Below, in pieces: positions 8,045 to 18,089 of a DNA stretch of 64,000 bases. The notes under the pieces were generated by a model that saw only the letters and a list, made by a program, of their open reading frames with translations, had not been told where the DNA came from and did not search any database. Where the stretch lies: positions 8,063,725 to 8,127,724 of the forward strand of contig OZ017769.1 in assembly GCA_963969345.1 (NCBI GenBank), given 5' to 3'. Source of the DNA: Turbatrix aceti. Lineage: Eukaryota > Nematoda > Chromadorea > Rhabditida > Panagrolaimidae. How positions within the stretch are numbered: position 1 is the stretch's first letter; every line of letters begins with the position of its first letter. A program made the position numbers and the translations under genes.

Positions 8045-10786
8045 ATGGGCAACTTTCTCAATGCTAACATCGATGTTATGATGCTACCAATGTAAGTTTT
8101 TTAACTTTTCAAAGTTTTGGGGTATAAAGACGATTTTTTTGATAACCAACCAAGTTTCACTCGGTTTTTGACCTTTTTTGCGGTTGTGTGATAAGTACTT
8201 GCGATTTGTTAGGTAGGATTGCGCAGCGACAGATGGGGGCCAAGATCGGTTTCACAATCGCAGAAAAGGGAAAAAAATTGGTTGAAAGGCAGTTGGCATG
8301 AAATTGAGGGCATACTAATTTTTGGGCTTCGTTATTGTTTTCACCCAAAGTTTCAGATGACGTCAAAATCTGGTTCTCTCCGAATTTAATGCAAGTTTGA
8401 AGAAAAACTTAGAAACCCAACTAAATCTTCTGTTTTTAGGTAAACCGACTGCAATGAAGGGGACCTCGAAATCAACGTGCTTGGCAGTAAGTTTTTTAGC
8501 CGTGATTTATTTATTTTGCAAAAAAACGGGATGAGAATCATGTTTTCAGATTTCTGTGAGTTTGTTTTGGCAAAATGGGTGAATGTGGTTTTTTTGTAAA
8601 TAAATTACTATCTTTTTGGAGGTGACGGGTTTACAAACCCTTGAATATCTATGAATTTGGCTTTTTTATTGTTATTTTGTAGTTGTCATTTGATGTTATT
8701 AAACTTTTGTGAGAAAAATGGTGAAATGGGTTGCCAAAACCCTTCTATACCTACTTTGTAGTTTTGTCCGAAGCGCGCTTGTCGTCTAATTTTTGTCGCT
8801 TTTAGGTATTATTGCCGTAAGTTTTGTTTTGTTGTTACAAAAAAATAGAAAAAAAAATAAGCTGTAACTAAGTTTCAGGACAATTCGGTATGTTTCGGGG
8901 CAATTAAAATTTCGAAAAAAATATAAAAACGAAAATTTTAATAATGTGTTTCAGATGTTTTAGGATTTTGTGAGTTTTGTTTTAAAAAAAATACGGGCTG
9001 GGTATTTATTTCGATATCGCGTCGTAGGAGTCTGTAATTGAACGTATTTTTTCAATTACAGACTCCTACGACGCGATATCGTCTCAGACGAGCAACCCAT
9101 CTGCCATCGACAACTCCCTTGACGGGCGATCAACTCGCGCATCAGTGAAATTCATCTATCAGGTCGGTTCAAAAATTGGGGTTGGATGGTTTTCATGGCA
9201 TCCACAGTTTTTGCTGTATAATGGTAGCCAATGATTGCACCACTCAGCTCCAAACGGGAAAAATTTATTTCGAAAATTAAACCAGCAAAAGTTATTCACG
9301 GCATCCACAGTACTACGCTGTTGAAATGGTAGCCTCTTTTACTTTTTAACTTTAATTTCAAACGGGAAAAATAATCGGGAGCTTTTTGCACGTTGCGGCG
9401 CACTATTACAAGTGCAAAACGTCAAAAAAGTGTTTTTTTGTGGTTTTTGTAGTTGTTTTCAGAAATACTGTTTTGAGCGAAAAAATTGGTATACCTATGG
9501 GTAAATCACTTCTTAAATGTACATTTATGCGTGATTTACAGATGAAATACGGACAAAATACAGAGTCTGTGCAGATCATTTCCAGAGTCTGCACAGATAA
9601 GACCCGTTAAATTAAATGGTCCGTATTTTTGTCTGTATTTTTAAATGTACAGACGCTGTAAACCCATTTACAGATTACCTTGGGAAGCGCTGCTTCAAAA
9701 AATGTACGCGCTTCAGCAGTAATCTTGACGCGAAAAGGGTACTGTACCTTGCAATCGACGAAAAAGGCGGTTATTTCACCAGACGGTTCATTTTTGATTT
9801 CCGCTCCGTGTTTCTTCGTTTCGTGTTTTTTGATTGCGTTTTTGAAATTGTCGTTTATTTTTCAGAGAAAACATGGAAGTCGTAAAACACGGAGATGTGG
9901 TTCCAAATGAGACTACGCTTGACGTCATGAACACGATTTTTGAGATCGCTGTCCGTAAACCACAACAAGCCATCGATATTACTATTTACCTGTATAACAA
10001 CGACCAACGCCGAACTGCTGAGCTCAAGGAAAATGCTGCACGTCTGTTTGACGCAAGATTCCTGGAGGTACCTTTTCTCCGCGAAAATACATCAGGAGAA
10101 GCGTACCACCTGCTCAACTCCTATTCGAAGCCGATCCTGAAGCATCCGTTGGCGACGGGCAGCTGCTTTGTTCAATTTGCGCCGAAGGGCCCGGTGTTCT
10201 CTGAGAACTGGGCAACGACGCTACTATTCAAGGATTTTGAAACTTTTTGGAACAAGGTGAACACGAACAGGAATGTTCCCAAGCCGAAGAGGAAAAAGTT
10301 GTTCGTGCACGATCCGCCTCACTACAGCGGGCCTATGATCTCGATTGGCTACAGTTTCCTGTACGTCGACTCAGTCAGTATGTTTTTTTCGTTTTTTATG
10401 TTCAAAACTGTTCGTTTTTTTATGTTCAAAACTGTTCTTTTTTTTCAGATGCCGCACCTGTCGAACTGTCGCATTCGTCACTTTACATGGTCAAGGATCG
10501 TGATGAAATTCGAAAACTCTTTGCATCGAAGAGTCTTTTTGGCCTGCGGGATGTGATCAAGATCGCTCCCGACCAAAAACCGGACACCCACATCAAAATG
10601 GCACTGCTCAAGTTGAAGACGTACATGCAAGCGATCCACCCCGAGGGGATGAATGCCATTGTCCGCACAACAAATGCGCGTGGTCGAAAACCCTTGCGCA
10701 ACACCCCGATAATGGCTCCGATTTCAGCCCCGAGACGTTCAGTTGGTGGCGTTCGCAATCGTGGCTTTGATCCCTCTGACATCTGA
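8045..10786 (+). CDS. Gene X: unrecognised protein with microexons (copy 1)
   Basis: I do not recognise this family. Proposed exons: 8045-8091, microexons 8550-8555, 8816-8826, 8879-8887 and 8955-8969, then 9062-9162, 9674-9807, 9866-10377 and 10449-10786; all GT-AG and in phase, giving about 390 residues. The frame is also open back to the 3' splice site at 8008, so the start may lie further upstream; MGNFLNAN is the first in-frame Met. The middle is mixed alpha/beta in appearance, with no signal peptide. The C-terminal 60 residues are basic and rich in Arg, Pro and Ser (RTTNARGRKPLRNTP), suggesting nucleic-acid or protein binding; this is weak inference. SEC63 follows on the same strand after 263 bp. 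The second copy is at 15085-17826 and differs by one silent base in coding sequence. Confidence 0.65.
8440..8486 (+). other. Candidate stop-introducing (poison) exon in gene X
   Basis: A 47-nt segment bounded by CTGTTTTTAG upstream and GTAAGT downstream. If spliced after the 8045-8091 exon, its first bases make an immediate stop (AT|G TAA), so inclusion would truncate the protein. No reading phase of this segment joins productively to the later exons. It could be a regulated poison exon, a decoy, or chance splice motifs. An identical copy is at 15480-15526. Confidence 0.35.
8550..8969 (+). other. Microexon run of gene X (6, 11, 9, 15 nt)
   Basis: Four tiny segments each have a T-rich AG in front and a near-consensus donor behind: 8550-8555 (ATTTCT, GTGAGT), 8816-8826 (GTATTATTGCC, GTAAGT), 8879-8887 (GACAATTCG, GTATGT) and 8955-8969 (ATGTTTTAGGATTTT, GTGAGT; or the final 6 nt only, using an internal TTTTAG). 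Joined in order between 8045-8091 and 9062-9162 they keep the frame fully open (LPIFLYYCRQFDVLGFYSYD). Only the 11-nt one changes phase; the others are multiples of three and could be optional. Confidence 0.6.
9012..9081. repeat. Perfect 31-bp inverted repeat over a 3' splice site (copy 1)
   Basis: Arms 9012-9042 and 9051-9081 are exact reverse complements, with an 8-nt loop (CGTATTTT). The right arm contains the end of the intron, its AG (9060-9061) and the first 20 nt of the 101-nt exon of gene X. In pre-mRNA the polypyrimidine/AG would be locked in a long perfect stem. The same structure is at 16052-16121. Confidence 0.95.
9197..9372. repeat. Two degenerate repeat units in a gene X intron
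   Basis: GGCATCCACAG ... AATGGTAGCC ... CAAACGGGAAAAAT occurs twice about 100 bp apart (9197-9264 and 9300-9372) within the intron 9163-9673. Further downstream, 9540-9680 carries several ACAGAGTCTG/TGTACAG words related to the 29-bp array at 6552. Function unknown. Confidence 0.6.
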
Positions 10787-11049
10787 GTTTGATTTTTTTG
10801 TTTGTTTGTTGGTTCGTTGATTTTTTGTGTATCGAATGAGCGATAAACGAGGAGTAGCAAGGTAAATGCATATAAATAACATGTGAGATTGGTTTTTCGA
10901 ACAAATGCGGGTTCCTGTCGCGAAAAGTGTCGTTGCCTGACTGCGTGTCTTATTTTGCTGAACGTTCTCGTCGTATTTCTATTTTTGGTTTCCTGTGCTA
11001 CGTTTGACGTCAAAAATATTATTGAATCTTCAATCGAATTTCAGGTATC
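10787..11049. promoter_or_regulatory. Gene X-SEC63 interval with CRE-like palindrome
   Basis: This 263-bp gap between same-strand genes holds TGACGTCA at 11005-11012, a CRE/ATF-type palindrome, and a 3' splice site (AATTTCAG) at 11045, just five bases before the SEC63 ATG. SEC63 therefore has a spliced 5' leader, cis or trans. The short gap would suit either a compact promoter or operon-like transcription with trans-splicing. Copy 2 is identical (TGACGTCA at 18045-18052). Confidence 0.45.
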
Positions 11050-12179
11050 ATGGGTAGGGCGCAATTCGAGTACGATGAGGTGGGCAGTACGTTTTACTAC
11101 GTCTTGGTGTCATTTTACGCCGTTGTTCTCGTTCCGCTGACTTACCTGCTCTGGCCGTCGATATGTAAGTTGTTTTTATGCTTTTTACATGAAAACTTAT
11201 AATTTTTTAGCCAAAACCAACGCCCATAAGGATACAGACTGCGGATGTCCGGGATGTCTCGAAAAACGCGAACGCAAGCGCGAAAAAGAAGGCAAACGCG
11301 TCGTCGTGAATCTCATCCTCAAAGTCGTCGTTCTCACTGTTTTATGGTTGATTTTCGCAGCTCTGGCGTACAAGGTGAGCACTATCGAACACGTTCACGA
11401 AGAATACGATCCCTACCACATCCTGGGCATCGACAATGGTGCTCCCATTCCGGAAGTGAAGAAAGCGTACCGCGAGTTGTCAAAAAAGATGCATCCTGAT
11501 CGCGGTGGCGACGAGGATACGTTCAATCGCATTGCCAAGGCCTACCAGGCGCTGACCAATGATGAGAGCCGCGAGAACTGGGAAAAATACGGCAATCCGG
11601 ATGGCCCGAAGGCGACAACCTTCGGTATTGCGCTTCCCAAATGGATTGTCAGCGATCAGTACGGCGGCTGGGTGCTGGCTGTCTATGTCGGAATTTTTAT
11701 GGTCATACTTCCGATTTTGGTTGGCATCTGGTGGACTCAATCCATGAAGTACAGCGCGGATAAGGTTCTCCTCGATACAACACGCTCTTTTTACCATTTT
11801 CTTGTCAAGACTCCGTCCATGAATATTCATCGTAAGTTTGTTGTTTTTTTTGGCCCAAAATAATTTTATTTTTTTCTTTTATATTTAAATTGAATCTTTT
11901 TGAATCTAAATTTTTTTTCCAGGCGCATTGACAGTTCTCTCCGGTGCTTCGGAGTTTTGCAAGCGGACTAATAACGAAATCGTCGAGCGCATAACCGATG
12001 AAAACGACGTCAAAATCCTGAACAAGGCCCTCCGCGTGCCGATCAAAGACGCGAAGAAGGAGGTGCCATTCTGCATGCCGTGGAGCATCAAAACACGCGT
12101 CTACCTTGCCGCCTACCTGTCTCGCGAGACTGCACCCAGCAAGGAGGCCCGCGAAGACCAGGCCGGTTCCAACTCATGA
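11050..12179 (+). CDS. SEC63: SEC63 truncated by the duplication junction
   Basis: The first SEC63 copy keeps exons 11050-11164 and 11211-11831 and the first 240 nt of exon 3 (from 11923), then crosses the duplication junction at 12162/12163 into TRAPPC12 sequence and stops after five foreign residues (AGSNS). The product would have about 330 residues instead of 744. It retains three membrane segments and the J domain with HPD, but loses most of the Sec63/Brl domain and the acidic C-terminal tail that binds SEC62 in known SEC63 proteins. The promoter and 5' region are duplicated intact, so it may be transcribed. Such a fragment could recruit BiP without proper translocon binding (inference). 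Its TGA overlaps the ATG of the downstream TRAPPC12 fragment. Confidence 0.85.
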
Positions 12180-13129
12180 TGGCGCTCAAACTCTACAACC
12201 CACTCGCCGAGGAACTCGCGGCTTTCGACAAACTCGACGCACCTGACGTCTATTTCCAGTACTACATTGATCTCCGGCAGCAGGGATATATCGGTACTTT
12301 TTTTTCCTTTTCAAGAAAAAAATATCGATGAACAACAATTCTAGGCTCAATGATCCCCTTTCAAATGAGACTAATTCACGCCGAACTCCCGCGCTACCTG
12401 CAGGATCCCATGAAGGGCATAGAGTACGCAGTCACGCTCGAAAAGCAGGTGAGCGCGGTCATCGACAGCCTCACCGCCGCTTCGTACCCCACTCTGCATA
12501 CCAACTTCTGGCAGAAAAGATTGGAAGTCGTCCGGGAGATGAAAGCGAGGCTCTGGTTTGCGGCCGGTGATCTGTCAACAGCTATGGCAATTTACGCGGA
12601 TCTGGCACACCAGGCGAGTGACGAGCGCCGCGGCCGACTGCTCCAACTTCAACTCCGACTCGCGATGGCCTCAGGAGACGAAAAACTGGTCGAAATGCAT
12701 ATGAGGGAAATCACGCTGCAAAACAGCCGGCATGAGGACTTTTACCTGCACAAAAGCTTCAGGGAAGTTTTTTTGGGCAACTACACCCGCGCCATCGAGT
12801 ACGTCCAGTCCGCGGCCAAGGAAGAATCTACTCAGTCGTCTACCGTAAGTGTTATTACGGTTTTTTGAAAGGAAAATTGTGTTTTTGTTTTTTTTCAGAT
12901 AGCGAACAATGAATCGGTATATTTGCTCTACAACGGACAAGCTGAAGAAGCAAAACGACGACTTACCGCATTCTCAGCCAGCGAACCAAGCGAGGCGATG
13001 CTCACAAACACCCAGAACGTTTGTCGATTGGTCGCGCGGGAGGACGACGAAGCGAAGAAACAGCTCTTGGCCAGGCACTGTCAGCAGATGACTGATGTTC
13101 TTGATCCGGAAGCTTTGAATATCATTTAA
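12176..13129 (+). pseudogene. TRAPPC12: TRAPPC12 5'-truncated copy
   Basis: Lacks the first two exons and the start of exon 3. What remains is 12163-12293, 12345-12844 and 12899-13129, with intact splice sites and an open frame. From the first in-frame ATG (12176) it would encode 282 residues, identical in sequence to the C-terminal 282 of the complete copy, including the GSMIPFQMRLIHAEL block and the TPR-like region. All 15 exonic differences from the complete copy that I can see are silent. It has no promoter of its own; transcription would have to come through the truncated SEC63, whose stop codon overlaps this ATG (ATGA). Probably a non-functional remnant, though the silent-only pattern is notable. 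PolyA signal at 13239. Confidence 0.8.
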
Positions 13130-15084
13130 AGTAAATTATGTGAATTAATTGTTGAACTATTACGGACTGGGGTTAAAATTGGGTCGAAATTGCGTAAAAA
13201 TGTAGAAAAAATGCCCCAGAATTCAACGGAACCAAAAAAATAAAAATGATAACAAAATAATATTCGAAATGTCTGGAAACAAAATTTTTGGTTTTTTTTT
13301 GCCCAAAAAAAGTGGTTGTTTCCTTCTGAAAGGGCCCGAACCGTGAGGTCTGATTCAACTGAAATTTTCCACCGTAAGACATTTTTTCAATCGCTGTCCG
13401 GACAAAAAAACAAACGCTAAAAAAGCGCGCCGGCTAAAAATAAGAGCTCAGCAAAGTTAAATCCTTTGCGAGTCCATCCGAGCAGATTTGAGATCAAACG
13501 GTGAGGAAAAAAAACATTTTAGGTCATAAAACATATCGCATCACTCGTTTCTTTTGTTTGGCGCGCAATCCCAAGGTCTGTTAAATGTAAATTTACAGAG
13601 TCTGCACATTTTACACACGGTTTACAGACTCTGCACATTTAACCGACCGTTTACAGGCTCTGTACATATTAAAACGGGAGTTATGTAAAATGTACAGAGT
13701 AAAAAGCTTAACTGTTAAATGTACAGATATACAGATAATCTAATCCACAGATAAGGATAATCAAGGAAACATGCCCTTAAAATGAGAATTCGTGTTTTTT
13801 GTTTTGTTACCCTCTGTTTTCAAACCGTCGTTGAAACTATAAATTGCAATTCAAAAAATGATAATCGTTCATTCCTGTCGATATGTGCATAAAAGCTTAT
13901 CGAGTTCGAAAACTGCTGAATTCGAGGACATTTTAAATAAAAAATCACAACTCGATCAATAATTGAGTTTTGTTTTCAAAAATTTTGGTACGTGATAAGT
14001 AAAATGTGTACTTTCAAATGGCACGTATGATTTTTTTGATTTCGTCAAAATTATCAAAATTGAAGGAGGTGTGGTAGAAAAATCACTGCATGCGAATAAA
14101 ACGAGCTGGAAACAAAATTAAAAGCAATTCTGAAGCCCAACAAAATTCACGAACTTATTTTTTACAAAAAAGTATACCATGTCAACTTAGAAATGTCGAA
14201 AAAAACGTTTCCAAAAAAATTTTCTAAGAAAATTTAGGTTTTCGGAAGTTTTTAGAACTTTGATCAAAAAACTGAGTACGCCATTGGATTCTGCGTTCAT
14301 TTCTACCCCAGGTCCTATTTATTCGTAAAAATCCGGTATAAATGCGCCCCATGCCGATTTTTTTGCCAAACCCTACTTTGAAAAATTTTGGAGTTCGTTC
14401 ATCAAAAAAAGTGGGGTTCAGAAGAAAATTTGCACTGGCGCGCGGAAAAAAGATAAAATCCTGAAACAATCACTCCAGATGTAAAAGATACTGTAGAATG
14501 CGATGCTGATTTTAGTTTTTGGATTACGCTTCGAAAAAGTTCCGAAAACGTTCCGATTATCAGAATGTTGTCGGAAATTTCAATTTTACGGTAACTTTGA
14601 AGTAATAATGACAGAATTTCATATTTTTACCAGATAGAGAATTTAGTTGTGCTTTGAAATCACTTTGAACTGGGTATTTAGCTTTATTTTCGGGCGAGTA
14701 ATGATTTTTCTAGTACACCTCCTTGAATTTTGTCAAAAATAAAAATTTTGTAAAACGCGAGTAGGACTATTTGAAAGACAATAATCGATTCTATTTTGTC
14801 AACATTGAAAACATAAAAATATATATTCAAAAACCAATGTTTTGGAATTTTCAAATTAATTTCGTCAAATTAATTTTACGACTTGCGCATTCTGCGACTT
14901 TTCGATTGTTGAGGAGTCTCAACGCGAATGTTACTTCGCTGCGCTCGGGTTGATCAGTCGAACTTTGTTTTTTTTCTATGTTCTTTTTTTTCTCGGGCGT
15001 GTTCTAATTGATGTTTTTTGGCGTTAATTTATTTGTTTTTTGTTTCAGATTCCTCCGGCGACGTCCTCCAAGCGATTGCAATTC
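13130..15084. other. TRAPPC12-gene X interval, copy 2
   Basis: A near-identical duplicate of 6091-8044, including the 29-bp tandem array (13592-13678), the possible non-coding exon end at 13501/13502 and the 3' splice site at 15048. No separate gene seen. Confidence 0.7.
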
Positions 15085-17826
15085 ATGGGCAACTTTCTCA
15101 ATGCTAACATCGATGTTATGATGCTACCAATGTAAGTTTTTTAACTTTTCAAAGTTTTGGGGTATAAAGACGATTTTTTTGATAACCAACCAAGTTTCAC
15201 TCGGTTTTTGACCTTTTTTGCGGTTGTGTGATAAGTACTTGCGATTTGTTAGGTAGGATTGCGCAGCGACAGATGGGGGCCAAGATCGGTTTCACAATCG
15301 CAGAAAAGGGAAAAAAATTGGTTGAAAGGCAGTTGGCATGAAATTGAGGGCATACTAATTTTTGGGCTTCGTTATTGTTTTCACCCAAAGTTTCAGATGA
15401 CGTCAAAATCTGGTTCTCTCCGAATTTAATGCAAGTTTGAAGAAAAACTTAGAAACCCAACTAAATCTTCTGTTTTTAGGTAAACCGACTGCAATGAAGG
15501 GGACCTCGAAATCAACGTGCTTGGCAGTAAGTTTTTTAGCCGTGATTTATTTATTTTGCAAAAAAACGGGATGAGAATCATGTTTTCAGATTTCTGTGAG
15601 TTTGTTTTGGCAAAATGGGTGAATGTGGTTTTTTTGTAAATAAATTACTATCTTTTTGGAGGTGACGGGTTTACAAACCCTTGAATATCTATGAATTTGG
15701 CTTTTTTATTGTTATTTTGTAGTTGTCATTTGATGTTATTAAACTTTTGTGAGAAAAATGGTGAAATGGGTTGCCAAAACCCTTCTATACCTACTTTGTA
15801 GTTTTGTCCGAAGCGCGCTTGTCGTCTAATTTTTGTCGCTTTTAGGTATTATTGCCGTAAGTTTTGTTTTGTTGTTACAAAAAAATAGAAAAAAAAATAA
15901 GCTGTAACTAAGTTTCAGGACAATTCGGTATGTTTCGGGGCAATTAAAATTTCGAAAAAAATATAAAAACGAAAATTTTAATAATGTGTTTCAGATGTTT
16001 TAGGATTTTGTGAGTTTTGTTTTAAAAAAAATACGGGCTGGGTATTTATTTCGATATCGCGTCGTAGGAGTCTGTAATTGAACGTATTTTTTCAATTACA
16101 GACTCCTACGACGCGATATCGTCTCAGACGAGCAACCCATCTGCCATCGACAACTCCCTTGACGGGCGATCAACTCGCGCATCAGTGAAATTCATCTATC
16201 AGGTCGGTTCAAAAATTGGGGTTGGATGGTTTTCATGGCATCCACAGTTTTTGCTGTATAATGGTAGCCAATGATTGCACCACTCAGCTCCAAACGGGAA
16301 AAATTTATTTCGAAAATTAAACCAGCAAAAGTTATTCACGGCATCCACAGTACTACGCTGTTGAAATGGTAGCCTCTTTTACTTTTTAACTTTAATTTCA
16401 AACGGGAAAAATAATCGGGAGCTTTTTGCACGTTGCGGCGCACTATTACAAGTGCAAAACGTCAAAAAAGTGTTTTTTTGTGGTTTTTGTAGTTGTTTTC
16501 AGAAATACTGTTTTGAGCGAAAAAATTGGTATACCTATGGGTAAATCACTTCTTAAATGTACATTTATGCGTGATTTACAGATGAAATACGGACAAAATA
16601 CAGAGTCTGTGCAGATCATTTCCAGAGTCTGCACAGATAAGACCCGTTAAATTAAATGGTCCGTATTTTTGTCTGTATTTTTAAATGTACAGACGCTGTA
16701 AACCCATTTACAGATTACCTTGGGAAGCGCTGCTTCAAAAAATGTACGCGCTTCAGCAGTAATCTTGACGCGAAAAGGGTACTGTACCTTGCAATCGACG
16801 AAAAAGGCGGTTATTTCACCAGACGGTTCATTTTTGATTTCCGCTCCGTGTTTCTTCGTTTCGTGTTTTTTGATTGCGTTTTTGAAATTGTCGTTTATTT
16901 TTCAGAGAAAACATGGAAGTCGTAAAACACGGAGATGTGGTTCCAAATGAGACTACGCTTGACGTCATGAACACGATTTTTGAGATCGCTGTCCGTAAAC
17001 CACAACAAGCCATCGATATTACTATTTACCTGTATAACAACGACCAACGCCGAACTGCTGAGCTCAAGGAAAATGCTGCACGTCTGTTTGACGCAAGATT
17101 CCTGGAGGTACCTTTTCTCCGCGAAAATACATCAGGAGAAGCGTACCACCTGCTCAACTCCTATTCGAAGCCGATCCTGAAGCATCCGTTGGCGACGGGC
17201 AGCTGCTTTGTTCAATTTGCGCCGAAGGGCCCGGTGTTCTCTGAGAACTGGGCAACGACGCTACTATTCAAGGATTTTGAAACTTTTTGGAACAAGGTGA
17301 ACACGAACAGGAATGTTCCCAAGCCGAAGAGGAAAAAGTTGTTCGTGCACGATCCGCCTCACTACAGCGGGCCTATGATCTCGATTGGCTACAGTTTCCT
17401 GTACGTCGACTCAGTCAGTATGTTTTTTTCGTTTTTTATGTTCAAAACTGTTCGTTTTTTTATGTTCAAAACTGTTCTTTTTTTTCAGATGCCGCACCTG
17501 TCGAACTGTCGCATTCGTCACTTTACATGGTCAAGGATCGTGATGAAATTCGAAAACTCTTTGCATCGAAGAGTCTTTTTGGCCTGCGGGATGTGATCAA
17601 GATCGCTCCCGACCAAAAACCGGACACCCACATCAAAATGGCACTGCTCAAGTTGAAGACGTACATGCAAGCGATCCACCCCGAGGGGATGAATGCCATT
17701 GTCCGCACAACAAATGCGCGTGGTCGAAAACCCTTGCGCAACACCCCGATAATGGCTCCGATTTCTGCCCCGAGACGTTCAGTTGGTGGCGTTCGCAATC
17801 GTGGCTTTGATCCCTCTGACATCTGA
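15085..17826 (+). CDS. Gene X: unrecognised protein with microexons (copy 2)
   Basis: Whole-gene duplicate of 8045-10786 at a constant offset of 7,040: exons 15085-15131, microexons 15590-15595, 15856-15866, 15919-15927 and 15995-16009, then 16102-16202, 16714-16847, 16906-17417 and 17489-17826. The predicted protein of about 390 residues is identical to copy 1; the only coding difference noticed is silent (serine TCA at 10724-10726 versus TCT at 17764-17766). The candidate poison exon (15480-15526) and hairpin (16052-16121) are also conserved. This copy lies upstream of the complete SEC63, preserving the presumed ancestral order TRAPPC12-X-SEC63. Function unknown, as for copy 1. Confidence 0.65.
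16052..16121. repeat. Perfect 31-bp inverted repeat over a 3' splice site (copy 2)
   Basis: Same structure as 9012-9081: arms 16052-16082 and 16091-16121, 8-nt loop, covering the AG at 16100-16101 and the first 20 nt of the exon. Confidence 0.95.
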
Positions 17827-18089
17827 GTTTGATTTTTTTGTTTGTTTGTTGGTTCGTTGATTTTTTGTGTATCGAATGAGCGATAAACGAGGAGTAGCAA
17901 GGTAAATGCATATAAATAACATGTGAGATTGGTTTTTCGAACAAATGCGGGTTCCTGTCGCGAAAAGTGTCGTTGCCTGACTGCGTGTCTTATTTTGCTG
18001 AACGTTCTCGTCGTATTTCTATTTTTGGTTTCCTGTGCTACGTTTGACGTCAAAAATATTATTGAATCTTCAATCGAATTTCAGGTATC

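Larger units (their letters stand above)
5124..12162 (+). repeat. Tandem segmental duplication, unit 1
   Basis: The first copy of a tandem duplication, 7,039 bp, running from within TRAPPC12 exon 3 through gene X to within SEC63 exon 3. Unit 2 follows with no spacer. The offset between matching bases is 7,039 up to about 6,255 and 7,040 afterwards, because of a one-base length change in a T-run of the TRAPPC12 3' flank. By eye, roughly 25 substitutions separate the copies over 5124-6292, but only one (10726 A versus 17766 T) over the remaining 5.9 kb. Confidence 0.97.
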
